Part shown: positions 1 through 5,880 of the stretch, in pieces
Layout of the letters: each line of letters begins with the position of its first letter
Position numbering within the stretch: the stretch's first letter is position 1
Assembly (NCBI GenBank): GCA_903909925.1
Contig: CAIVXR010000046.1
Coordinates: 1-6,922, forward strand
DNA: 6,922 nucleotides
Source: an uncultured beta proteobacterium
Lineage (GTDB): Bacteria > Pseudomonadota > Gammaproteobacteria > Burkholderiales > Burkholderiaceae
Direction of reading: 5' to 3'
Notes under the pieces: generated by a model
Seen by the model: the letters and a program-made list of their open reading frames with translations, nothing else
What the model was told of the DNA's origin: nothing
Databases searched by the model: none
Made by a program: the position numbers and the translations under genes

Positions 1-465
1 CATTACTACAGAAGCAGCGCCATAACGACGAATTAAACGCGCCTGCTTTTTGAAGGGCTCTTCGCCCTCTTTTAGGGAAATCGAGTTCACGATTGGCTTA
101 CCTTGAATGCATTTCAAGCCCGCCTCAATCACGCTCCATTTGGAGGAGTCGATCATGATGGGAACCCTGGCAATATCAGGCTCAGAGGCGATTAGATTTA
201 AGAAGCGTGTCATTGCCGCCTCAGAATCAAGCATCGCCTCATCCATATTGATATCGATGATTTGCGCACCATTCTCAACCTGCTGACGTGCAACTACTAG
301 CGCCTCATCAAATTGATTATTGAGGATCATGCGGGAAAACGCTTTGGATCCTGTAACGTTAGTACGCTCACCAATATTTACAAAACGAATATCTGCAGTG
401 ACATTAAACGGCTCTAGACCAGAGAGCTTCATTGCTGGCATCACTTTTTTATCTACTTTACTCAT
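1..465 (-). CDS. metH: Cobalamin-dependent methionine synthase, folate/cobalamin module (5' part only)
   Basis: This is the start of the second half of a split MetH. The protein transfers the methyl group of methyltetrahydrofolate through cobalamin to homocysteine in the cytoplasm. The 155 visible residues are the beginning of the pterin-binding (folate) TIM barrel: FVNIGERTNVTGS at about residues 28-40, GAQIIDINMDEAMLD at 66-80, PIMIDSSKW at 102-110 and GKPIVNSISLKEGE at 122-135. These are standard signatures of that domain. The cobalamin-binding and reactivation domains should lie beyond the left edge and cannot be seen. The ATG overlaps the stop of the upstream homocysteine-methyltransferase gene as ATGA, with GAGG seven bases ahead of the ATG, so the two genes are probably translationally coupled. 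The reading frame is open to the window edge. Family identity is very secure; the presence of the remaining domains is inferred. Confidence 0.95.
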   Translation of the reverse strand, partial: MSKVDKKVMPAMKLSGLEPFNVTADIRFVNIGERTNVTGSKAFSRMILNNQFDEALVVARQQVENGAQIIDINMDEAMLDSEAAMTRFLNLIASEPDIARVPIMIDSSKWSVIEAGLKCIQGKPIVNSISLKEGEEPFKKQARLIRRYGAASVVM

Positions 466-1526
466 GCCGATGCCTCAGCACTTTCTTTATAAAAAGCACG
501 TGGTTTGCGCTTGGCAACTGCATTAGCAATTGCGCGAATATGGTCAGGCGTAGTGCCACAGCAGCCGCCTACTAAGTTCACTAAGCCATCTTTAGCAAAA
601 CCATCTACTAGACTAGAAGTAATTTCTGGAGTCTCATCAAAGCCCGTATCACTCATCGGATTAGGCAGGCCAGCATTGGGATAACACGAAACTGCAGCAT
701 CACAAATGCGCGCAAGCTCTGCGATATAAGGGCGCATCAAAGCGGCCCCTAAGGCACAATTCAAACCAAATGTCAGCGGCTTGATATGGCGTAAGCTATT
801 CCAAAATGCCTCAACAGTTTGTCCAGATAAAATTCGTCCAGAGGCATCAGTCACTGTTCCTGAAATCATCACTGGTAAACGCTCACCAGTCTCTTCAAAG
901 AATTCATCTAATGCAAATAACGCAGCTTTAGCATTGAGCGTATCAAAAATAGTTTCAACTAAAAATAAATCTACGCCGCCCGCAAATAAACCTTCAATCT
1001 GTTCGCGATAAGAAGTACGCAGAGTATCAAAAGAAACATTGCGCGCCCCTGGATCGTTCACATCCGGAGAGATGCTGGCTGTCTTTGGTGTGGGGCCAAT
1101 TGCCCCTGCAGCAAATCGAGGTTTATCAGGAGTGCTGTATTTTTCACAAGCTTCGCGAGCAAGCTTCGCAGACACTTCATTCATCTCACGCGCCAGGCCT
1201 GCCATTTTGTAATCTTCTTGAGCAACTGAAGTTGCACCAAAAGTATTTGTTTCGATGATGTCTGCGCCTGCATCTAAATACTGCTCATGAATCTTGCTAA
1301 TAATTTGGGGTTGGGTCAAAACTAAGAGTTCGTTATTACCCTTGATATCTCCGGGATGATCAGCAAAGCGACTATTACCAGGCAAGCCACGATAATCAGC
1401 CTCGGTTAATTTGTATTGCTGAATCATTGTGCCCATGGCACCATCCAAAATCAGGATGCGCTGCTTTAACAGCTCGGGAAGCGCCTGACCACGGGTGTAG
1501 GGCTGGGAAATACCATTAGATTGCAT
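462..1526 (-). CDS. metH: Homocysteine S-methyltransferase module of split methionine synthase
   Basis: This 354-residue protein matches the N-terminal homocysteine-binding barrel of MetH, which takes the methyl group from methylcobalamin to make methionine. Visible signatures are ILDGAMGTMIQ (25-36), IIETNTFGATS (90-100), AAGAIGPTPKT (139-149) and DLFLVETIFDTLNAK (186-200). The three zinc-ligand cysteines are in place: C257 in GLNCALGA, and C322/C323 in GGCCGTTPDHI. In E. coli MetH this barrel is fused to the folate and cobalamin domains. Here the gene stops after it and overlaps the next gene by four bases (ATGA), so the enzyme is made from two polypeptides. The start at 1526 is the only ATG upstream of the first conserved block, but no strong ribosome binding site precedes it. 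The alanine/glutamate-rich tail after residue 340 replaces the linker of fused MetH. A stand-alone betaine- or S-methylmethionine-dependent enzyme is less likely given the partner gene. Confidence 0.95.
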   Translation of the reverse strand: MQSNGISQPYTRGQALPELLKQRILILDGAMGTMIQQYKLTEADYRGLPGNSRFADHPGDIKGNNELLVLTQPQIISKIHEQYLDAGADIIETNTFGATSVAQEDYKMAGLAREMNEVSAKLAREACEKYSTPDKPRFAAGAIGPTPKTASISPDVNDPGARNVSFDTLRTSYREQIEGLFAGGVDLFLVETIFDTLNAKAALFALDEFFEETGERLPVMISGTVTDASGRILSGQTVEAFWNSLRHIKPLTFGLNCALGAALMRPYIAELARICDAAVSCYPNAGLPNPMSDTGFDETPEITSSLVDGFAKDGLVNLVGGCCGTTPDHIRAIANAVAKRKPRAFYKESAEASA

Positions 1527-1558
1527 TGATTAACCGGGATAAATCTCTAGAATCCCTT

Positions 1559-1588
1559 ATTCTATTGGAAAAGCCACTTTTCATTTAA
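1559..1588 (-). promoter_or_regulatory. Possible promoter of the metH operon
   Basis: On the minus strand TAGAAT (1564-1559) matches five of six bases of the -10 consensus. It would put transcription initiation roughly 25 bases before the metH start. A weak TTAAAT (1588-1583) lies 18 bases upstream as a -35 candidate and matches only three of six. The 74-base gap also has to hold the promoter for the divergent phaM gene, for which I see no good hexamers. No long inverted repeat suggesting a SAM or cobalamin riboswitch fits in this gap. Confidence 0.25.
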
Positions 1589-1591
1589 CCC

Positions 1592-1595
1592 GGAG
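1592..1595 (+). promoter_or_regulatory. Ribosome binding site of phaM
   Basis: GGAG lies five bases before the ATG at 1601. It fixes the start so that the protein begins with the conserved MFGTIPEF block. Confidence 0.7.
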
Positions 1596-1600
1596 CAGGT

Positions 1601-2056
1601 ATGTTTGGAACAATTCCAGAATTTAATCAAAGCCTTGAAATGTTTAAAACCATGTGGGGTCAAGGTGCGACCGGTCAGGCCGGCCAATTTCCCTTCACTA
1701 CAGACGCCTCTAAGGCTGCTGGCGGCTTTGGCTCGGCATTCCCAGGCCTTGATGTTGAAGAGCTAGAAAAGCGGATCAAAGACCTTAAAAGTGTTGAAAA
1801 CTGGCTAAATCTGAACCTCAACATCCTCAAATCAACTATTCAAGGTCTGGAAGTACAGCACGCTACGATGATGGCTCTGAAATCATTTGGTGATGCGGTA
1901 TCTGCAGCAAGTGCTGCAGGCGCTGCGCCAAAAGAAGAGTCGAGCACTAAAGCGAGTAGCGTTAAAGCTAAGCCACGGAAAACCGCAACACGCCGTCGTC
2001 GCAAAGCTGGCGATGCAACTTACCTCGACGAAGTAGGTAATTCAGATGGGCAATAG
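1601..2056 (+). CDS. phaM: PhaM-like polyhydroxyalkanoate granule regulatory protein
   Basis: This 151-residue protein resembles PhaM of Ralstonia/Cupriavidus, which binds and activates PHA synthase, sits on PHB granules and ties them to the nucleoid. The supporting blocks are the N-terminal MFGTIPEFNQSLEMFKTMWG (1-20), a helical and probably coiled-coil segment from about 51 to 97 containing ENWLNLNLNILKSTIQGLEV, an Ala-rich linker (about 99-112), and a basic tail with KAKPRKTATRRRRK (122-135). Tails of this kind bind DNA in PhaM. The linker and tail look shorter than the PAKKA-repeat tail I recall from the Ralstonia protein. The gene diverges from metH with a 74-base gap, and its last 89 bases are antisense to the end of the convergent hydrolase gene. 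No PHA synthase, depolymerase or phasin lies in the window. A generic phasin-like protein is the alternative; identification is from memory of the family. Confidence 0.8.
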   Translation: MFGTIPEFNQSLEMFKTMWGQGATGQAGQFPFTTDASKAAGGFGSAFPGLDVEELEKRIKDLKSVENWLNLNLNILKSTIQGLEVQHATMMALKSFGDAVSAASAAGAAPKEESSTKASSVKAKPRKTATRRRRKAGDATYLDEVGNSDGQ

Positions 2057-3053
2057 CCTCACCCATAGCAAAAGTAAGCTGATGAATATCTAATTCACGC
2101 TTAAATAAAACCGGCACGATCTCTCTAGCATGTGCCGGTTTTTTACATGCGCTAAGCGTGTCGGCCAAACGATCGTCATGATGGGCTTTTAATTGCGCAA
2201 TACGTGGTTTCATACCCGTAAATGGCTTACCGTGCGATGGCAATACTAAAGTGTCGTCAGGTAAAGGTAAATATTCATCGAGCGAGCTTAAATAGAGGCC
2301 TAGAGGATCAGCATCTGGATCTGCGTCGAACACACTGACATTGGTTGAGATGCGAGGCAAGAGCATATCCCCCGAAATTAATATCCCCAAGTCTTTGCAA
2401 AATAATGACGCGTGTTCGGGTGCATGTCCATATCCCATAATGACCTGCCAATACTTACCACCAATCAAAATATTTTCGCCATCCATGATGCGACGATATT
2501 GGCGAGGCACTCCTGGAACCATATTGCTATAGTAATTAGAACGTCCCCGAATTTTTTCCAAATCTTCTGGCGTAGTCAAACCATGTTTTTGAAAATGGTC
2601 TGCAGAGCCGCCGCCGCCAGCCCGAAATCCAATCGCAGCACCACCCTCTTTATGGCTTAGCCATTGTGCAGTTAAAAAATCGGTCATCGAAATCCATAAA
2701 GGCGCGTTCCATTTCTCACACAACCACTGAGATAAGCCAACATGATCTGGATGCATATGTGTAACCAGAACTCTAAGCACAGGCAAACCTTCTAACTGGG
2801 TAGCAAAGATCTTCTCCCATGAGGCCTTGGTCTCCTCATTTGCAATCCCACAATCGACAATCGTCCACCCAGCAATACCATCAATTTCATCTCGTAGAAG
2901 CCAAAGATTAATGTGGTCTAAAGCAAACGGCAGTTTCATTCTGAGCCAGCGAACTCCTGGCGCCAGCTCAATCGTGCTACCAAGATCAGGAAGCGCCTCT
3001 CCTAATGGATAATGAAGAGCGCTTTCAGCTTTTGCCTGGTTGGGTGTGCTCAT
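1968..3053 (-). CDS. Metallo-beta-lactamase-fold hydrolase
   Basis: This 361-residue, probably cytoplasmic metal-dependent hydrolase has no visible signal peptide or membrane helix. It carries the full metal site of the fold: TIVDCGI (64-70), HMHPDH (99-104, supplying H99, H101, D103 and H104), GYGHAPEH (207-214, H210), SGDM (227-230, D229) and PSHG (272-275, H274). An insert of about 60 residues between the HxHxDH motif and H210, and a C-terminal helical domain (about 280-361, with HLNYLLRRGKL), are like those of glyoxalase II/LACTB2-type thioester and ester hydrolases. The substrate cannot be told from sequence. The ATG at 3053 has only an A-rich, weak ribosome binding site, but it is followed by a plausible N-terminus and no better start is seen. 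The 3' end overlaps phaM by 89 bases on the opposite strand and contains a terminator-like hairpin. The end looks genuine because the overlapped residues continue the conserved C-terminal domain. Confidence 0.9.
   Translation of the reverse strand: MSTPNQAKAESALHYPLGEALPDLGSTIELAPGVRWLRMKLPFALDHINLWLLRDEIDGIAGWTIVDCGIANEETKASWEKIFATQLEGLPVLRVLVTHMHPDHVGLSQWLCEKWNAPLWISMTDFLTAQWLSHKEGGAAIGFRAGGGGSADHFQKHGLTTPEDLEKIRGRSNYYSNMVPGVPRQYRRIMDGENILIGGKYWQVIMGYGHAPEHASLFCKDLGILISGDMLLPRISTNVSVFDADPDADPLGLYLSSLDEYLPLPDDTLVLPSHGKPFTGMKPRIAQLKAHHDDRLADTLSACKKPAHAREIVPVLFKRELDIHQLTFAMGEAIAHLNYLLRRGKLHRQLCDDGVLRFSVA
2107..2144 (+). terminator. Intrinsic terminator of phaM, inside the opposing hydrolase gene
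   Basis: AAAACCGGCAC (2107-2117) pairs perfectly over 11 bases with GTGCCGGTTTT (2132-2142) across a 14-base loop, and the T run extends to 2144. It starts 50 bases after the phaM stop. The minus-strand reading is almost as good: an A-tract, the same stem, then TTTTATTT. It could therefore also act on the hydrolase transcript, about 140 bases before that gene ends. In the hydrolase it encodes residues from about K304 to L316. Confidence 0.75.
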
Positions 3054-3088
3054 AGTCTAAATTTTTTCTTTTAAATTGCTATCGCTTT

Positions 3089-3091
3089 AGG
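3089..3091 (+). promoter_or_regulatory. Minimal ribosome binding site of the DUF1289 gene
   Basis: AGG (within TTTAGG) lies six bases before the TTG at 3098. It is short, but it is the only purine-rich core near the only usual start codon in this frame, since an in-frame stop occurs at 3053-3055 and no ATG or GTG follows it. Confidence 0.4.
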
Positions 3092-3097
3092 TTTATT

Positions 3098-3274
3098 TTG
3101 ACAACTGTCCCATCACCTTGCACTAATTGGTGTGATATCAACCCCGAGAACAGCTTCTGTCGCGGATGCTATCGTACGCTTACTGAAATTACAAATTGGT
3201 CTGATCTCTCAAATCCTGAGAAGCTTGAGGTTTGGGCACAACTCAAAATACGCAAACCACAAGCTGCAGAATAA
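3098..3274 (+). CDS. DUF1289 small four-cysteine protein (YdhL-like, predicted Fe-S)
   Basis: A 58-residue protein can be read from a TTG start. Its cysteines (C8, C12, C21, C24) have the DUF1289 pattern: PSPCTNWC, then FCRGCYRTLTEITNW, then a short helix (DLSNPEKLEVWAQLK). DUF1289/COG3313 proteins such as E. coli YdhL are predicted to bind an Fe-S cluster or zinc, and their function is not established. The family is normally this short, so the gene is complete. It starts 44 bases from the divergent hydrolase gene and ends 14 bases before the convergent acuI stop, leaving little room for its own terminator. The TTG and the next codon also spell TTGACA, a perfect -35 hexamer, so the exact start deserves care. 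The ends of the reading frame and the match to the family make coding very likely. Confidence 0.87.
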   Translation: MTTVPSPCTNWCDINPENSFCRGCYRTLTEITNWSDLSNPEKLEVWAQLKIRKPQAAE

Positions 3275-3288
3275 ATTTCAATCTCTAG

Positions 3289-4272
3289 TTACTTATTCAC
3301 GTCAACAATGACGCGGCCACGCACATTACCTGCCATCAATTCTTGCGCATACTTCAAAGACTCTTCTAAAGTAATTTCATGAGAGATCTCATCTAAAGTT
3401 TTGAGGTCAAGCAATTTACTTAGTTGCTCGTATGCGGCAATACGCTTTGCACGTGGCACAGTTACACTATTGATGCCATATAAAGTTACGCCACGCAAAA
3501 TAAATGGCGCAACACTAGAGGGAAAGTCCATGCCTTGCGCAAGCCCACAAGCAGCTACCGCGCCCTCACTCTTAGTTTGTGCGCACGCATTGGCTAAGGT
3601 ATGACTACCAACACTATCTACCACTGCAGCCCAGCGCTCTTTTGCTAAAGGCTTGCCTGGAGCAGATAAGGTAGCACGATCAATTACTTCAGCGGCACCC
3701 AGTTTCTTTAAATAATCTGCCTCAGCCATTCGGCCAGTACTTGCAACAACAGTAAAGCCTAGTTTGCTTAATAAAGTGATAGCAAAACTGCCCACCCCAC
3801 CTGCGGCACCAGTCACCAAGACCTCGCCATCGCTTGGCTTGAGCCCATGCTTTTGTAAAGCCATGACGCAGAGCATCGCTGTATACCCGGCCGTACCAAT
3901 CGCCAATGCTTGCTTAGCTGTAAATCCCTTAGGCAGGGGAATTAACCAATCGGCCTTGACTCTGGCTTGCTGCGCTAAGCCACCCCAATGTCCTTCACCC
4001 ACGCCCCAGCCATTCAAAAGAACCATATCGCCCGCTTTGAACTCTGAGCTGGAGCTTTCAATCACTTCACCTGCAAAATCAATGCCTGGAACCATTGGAA
4101 AACTTCTCACCACAGGGCCCTTGCCCGTAATAGCAAGGCCATCTTTGTAATTAAGGGTTGAGTAAAGAACACGAACCCGAACCTCCCCTGCGGGAAGGCT
4201 AGCCTCATCAGCCTGGCCCAGCTCGGCACGATAGCCTTGATCATCCTTATTTACCAAAATTGCTCTAAACAT
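3289..4272 (-). CDS. acuI: Acrylyl-CoA reductase (NADPH), AcuI/YhdH family
   Basis: This 327-residue medium-chain dehydrogenase/reductase is close to E. coli YhdH/AcuI in length and order of motifs. The family reduces acrylyl-CoA to propionyl-CoA with NADPH, which removes a toxic electrophile formed from 3-hydroxypropionate or DMSP-derived acrylate. Visible blocks are YSTLNYKDGLAITGKG (37-52), FPMVPGIDFAGEV (58-70), GWGVGEGHWGGLAQQARVK (88-106), the NADPH-binding VTGAAGGVGS (153-162) and VAACGLAQG (239-247). No catalytic zinc ligands are expected or seen. The ATG at 4272 is preceded by AAGGA six bases upstream, a clear start signal. The gene is divergent from the lipoprotein gene and convergent with the DUF1289 gene, so it is probably transcribed alone. 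No DMSP or 3-hydroxypropionate genes lie nearby, so the physiological substrate is inferred from the family only; older annotations call it quinone oxidoreductase. Confidence 0.93.
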   Translation of the reverse strand: MFRAILVNKDDQGYRAELGQADEASLPAGEVRVRVLYSTLNYKDGLAITGKGPVVRSFPMVPGIDFAGEVIESSSSEFKAGDMVLLNGWGVGEGHWGGLAQQARVKADWLIPLPKGFTAKQALAIGTAGYTAMLCVMALQKHGLKPSDGEVLVTGAAGGVGSFAITLLSKLGFTVVASTGRMAEADYLKKLGAAEVIDRATLSAPGKPLAKERWAAVVDSVGSHTLANACAQTKSEGAVAACGLAQGMDFPSSVAPFILRGVTLYGINSVTVPRAKRIAAYEQLSKLLDLKTLDEISHEITLEESLKYAQELMAGNVRGRVIVDVNK

Positions 4273-4349
4273 GTCTCTTCCTTTTATAAGCAGGCATTTT
4301 CCCGCAATAAATCCCTAATAGGTTTATCCTAACGAGCATTGCTAATTAT

Positions 4350-4354
4350 GGAGG
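4350..4354 (+). promoter_or_regulatory. Ribosome binding site that sets the lipoprotein start
   Basis: GGAGG lies five bases before the ATG at 4360. This favours 4360 over the upstream in-frame TTG (4339) and ATG (4348), which lies directly against this site, and gives a standard MKK-type signal peptide. Confidence 0.8.
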
Positions 4355-4359
4355 CTTCC

Positions 4360-4656
4360 ATGAAAAAAATTCTACTATTAACTGCGATTTCTGGCTTGAT
4401 GCTCACTGGGTGCTATTCCACTGAAATAAATATGTCTATGGGCAATATGCGACTTATCACTTCTAGCGCCAATCCACAGAATGTGATGGACTTTGCAACT
4501 ACTGCTTGTAGAAATGACTTCTATGAAGGCGCTAGCTTCCTTTCTAAGGCGGGCAAAGAGTATCGCTTTAAATGTGTAAAGGCTGAAGAAAACGAAATAT
4601 TAATTCCGATCCCAGGGACAACTATCACTCCTGTAGTTAAAGCAGAAGCAAAGTAA
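4360..4656 (+). CDS. Small predicted lipoprotein, function unknown
   Basis: I do not recognise the family. The 98-residue product begins with a lipoprotein signal: basic MKK, hydrophobic ILLLTAISGLML, then lipobox LTGC with C18 as the lipidated cysteine. Residue +2 is tyrosine, not aspartate, so by the usual rule it should be sorted to the outer membrane. The mature part of about 80 residues has two further cysteines, C50 (TTACRNDF) and C72 (YRFKCVKAE), which could form a disulfide in the periplasm. It ends in IPIPGTTITPVVKAEAK. There is no internal repeat or membrane segment. It is the first gene of a plus-strand cluster, with ten bases between its stop and the flavin reductase ATG, so co-transcription is likely. 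A functional link to those cytoplasmic enzymes is not evident. Confidence 0.85.
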   Translation: MKKILLLTAISGLMLTGCYSTEINMSMGNMRLITSSANPQNVMDFATTACRNDFYEGASFLSKAGKEYRFKCVKAEENEILIPIPGTTITPVVKAEAK

Positions 4657-4666
4657 GTAGAGTTTG

Positions 4667-5167
4667 ATGGCCCCGTTTACCTCACAAGAATTACGTCAAG
4701 GATTCGCATCATTTGCAACTGGGGTCACGGTGATCACCTGTCTTGATGAAAATCAAGGTCATCACGGCATCACTATTAGCTCATTTAACACCGTATCTCT
4801 TGAGCCGCCACTGATTCTGTGGAATCTAAAAAAGCATTCTCGTTTAATGCCTTGGGTAGAGGTAGGCAAGAAACATCTTATCCATGTGCTAGAACGTTCT
4901 CAAGAAAATTTAGCGATGCACTTTGCCACCGTTAAACATGATCAATTTATTGGGATTGAGCACAAACTTGCCACAAGTGGCTTAACCCAAATTGAGCACT
5001 GCGTTGCTTACTATGAATGCGAGACTGTGTCTGTATATGATGGCGGAGACCACAATATCATTCTTGCTAAAGTCATTAGCTTAAAAAATCATCTCGAAAA
5101 AGAGCCTCTTATTTTTGCTCGCAGCAAATTTGTTGGTCTTGATTTTGCAGAAATAAAAACTGCTTAA
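4667..5167 (+). CDS. Flavin reductase-domain (FMN-binding split-barrel) protein
   Basis: This 166-residue protein matches the flavin reductase-like family (Pfam PF01613; HpaC/RutF relatives), which supplies reduced FMN or FAD to two-component monooxygenases. Signatures are LRQGFASFATGVTVITCLDE (9-28), the flavin-contacting GITISSFNTVSLEPPLILWN (34-53), and GGDHNIILAKVISL (126-139), the conserved GDH region near the end of the fold. Length is typical and there is no signal peptide. The ATG at 4667 is chosen over an adjacent in-frame TTG at 4664; only AGAG (4659-4662) serves as a weak ribosome site, and coupling to the lipoprotein gene ten bases upstream is plausible. No monooxygenase partner is in the window, so the substrate system is unknown. 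It is followed 21 bases later by the GST gene, suggesting one operon. Confidence 0.88.
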   Translation: MAPFTSQELRQGFASFATGVTVITCLDENQGHHGITISSFNTVSLEPPLILWNLKKHSRLMPWVEVGKKHLIHVLERSQENLAMHFATVKHDQFIGIEHKLATSGLTQIEHCVAYYECETVSVYDGGDHNIILAKVISLKNHLEKEPLIFARSKFVGLDFAEIKTA

Positions 5168-5188
5168 ATAGCCTTTCAAGGAAATACC

Positions 5189-5854
5189 ATGATGCGCTTA
5201 TGGGGTCGTAAAAGTTCTATCAATGTTCAAAAAGTGCTGTGGTGTCTTGCTGAATTAGGGCTTCAAGAAGGCAAGGACTTTGAACGTATCGACGCAGGGA
5301 TGCAATTTGGCATAGTTCGCTCACCTGAATTCCTAAAAATGAACCCCAATGGCTTGGTGCCTACCCTAGAGGATGGCGATATCGTGCTCTGGGAATCGAA
5401 TACCATCATGCGCTACTTAGCCTCACAGTACGATAAAAACAAGCGCTTCCCATCGAGCATTCCCACTCAGTTCAACTCTGAAAAGTGGATGGATTGGCAA
5501 GTTGGTACTCTTTGGCCAGTTCTGCGCCCCTCTTTTATTGGTCTTACTAGAGTTCCAGAAGCTGAGCAAGATCATGCTGGTATTCAAAAGGCGTATCAAG
5601 CTACGAATCAGTTATTTGCCTTGCTTAATCAAACATTAGAGTCTCAGGCATATTGTTCGGGAGAACAATTTCATATTGGCGACATTGTGCTGGCCTTATG
5701 TGTGCATCGTTGGATTTTGCTAAATAAGACTTTTCCAAAACAAACCGGTGAACGCACTAATCTCAAAAATATCAATCGCTGGCTAAAACAACTTGAGACC
5801 GAAACTTACTTTCAAGAATTTGCGGAGAAAGAACTCAATATCATTAATAAGTGA
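5189..5854 (+). CDS. Glutathione S-transferase family protein
   Basis: This 221-residue cytosolic GST has two domains: the thioredoxin-like N-terminal domain (about 1-82) and the all-helical C-terminal domain. The opening LWGRKSSINVQKVLWCLAEL (4-23) is typical of a bacterial GST group; S9, S10 or N12 are candidates for activating the glutathione thiol. The glutathione-backbone cis-proline is P58 in NGLVPTLED (54-62), and the glutathione gamma-glutamyl site is E69/S70 in LWESNTIMRYLA (67-78). The C-terminal domain holds FHIGDIVLALCVHRW, the usual N-capping-box region with a central Asp. The ATG at 5189 follows AAGGA by six bases; the next codon is also ATG (5192) and cannot be excluded. The substrate is unknown. 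It lies 21 bases after the flavin reductase gene and ends inside a hairpin. Confidence 0.93.
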   Translation: MMRLWGRKSSINVQKVLWCLAELGLQEGKDFERIDAGMQFGIVRSPEFLKMNPNGLVPTLEDGDIVLWESNTIMRYLASQYDKNKRFPSSIPTQFNSEKWMDWQVGTLWPVLRPSFIGLTRVPEAEQDHAGIQKAYQATNQLFALLNQTLESQAYCSGEQFHIGDIVLALCVHRWILLNKTFPKQTGERTNLKNINRWLKQLETETYFQEFAEKELNIINK

Positions 5855-5863
5855 TATTGAGTT
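5832..5863. terminator. Hairpin at the convergent GST/RND junction, probable terminator
   Basis: AACTCAATATCA (5832-5843) and TGATATTGAGTT (5852-5863) form a perfect 12-bp inverted repeat with an eight-base loop. The right arm contains the GST stop codon TGA (5852-5854). The stem is AT-rich and has no clean T run on the plus side (GTAGTCGATTC follows). On the minus side TTCTTTCTC follows, which is a little better for stopping the RND transcript. Its place between convergent genes supports a shared terminator role, but it could be only a 3'-end protecting structure. Confidence 0.5.
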
Positions 5864-5880
5864 GTAGTCGATTCTTATTG

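Noticed and set aside
320..526. Plus-strand 68-codon open frame crossing the metH gene junction.
   Set aside because: Antisense to both halves of methionine synthase, with no motif; the ATGA overlap on the minus strand explains the region.
781..1011. Plus-strand open frame opposite the homocysteine-methyltransferase gene.
   Set aside because: Antisense shadow of a well-conserved enzyme; no independent coding evidence.
1527..1600. Possible riboswitch (SAM or cobalamin) ahead of the metH operon.
   Set aside because: The gap to phaM is 74 bases and shows no suitable stem set; cobalamin and SAM riboswitches need more room.
2341..2660. Two overlapping plus-strand open frames opposite the hydrolase gene.
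   Set aside because: Both are antisense to the conserved metal-binding gene and show no family signature or ribosome site.
3764..4150. A 128-codon plus-strand open frame opposite acuI.
   Set aside because: It is a shadow of a strongly conserved gene, has no recognisable motif, and its composition follows from the opposite strand.
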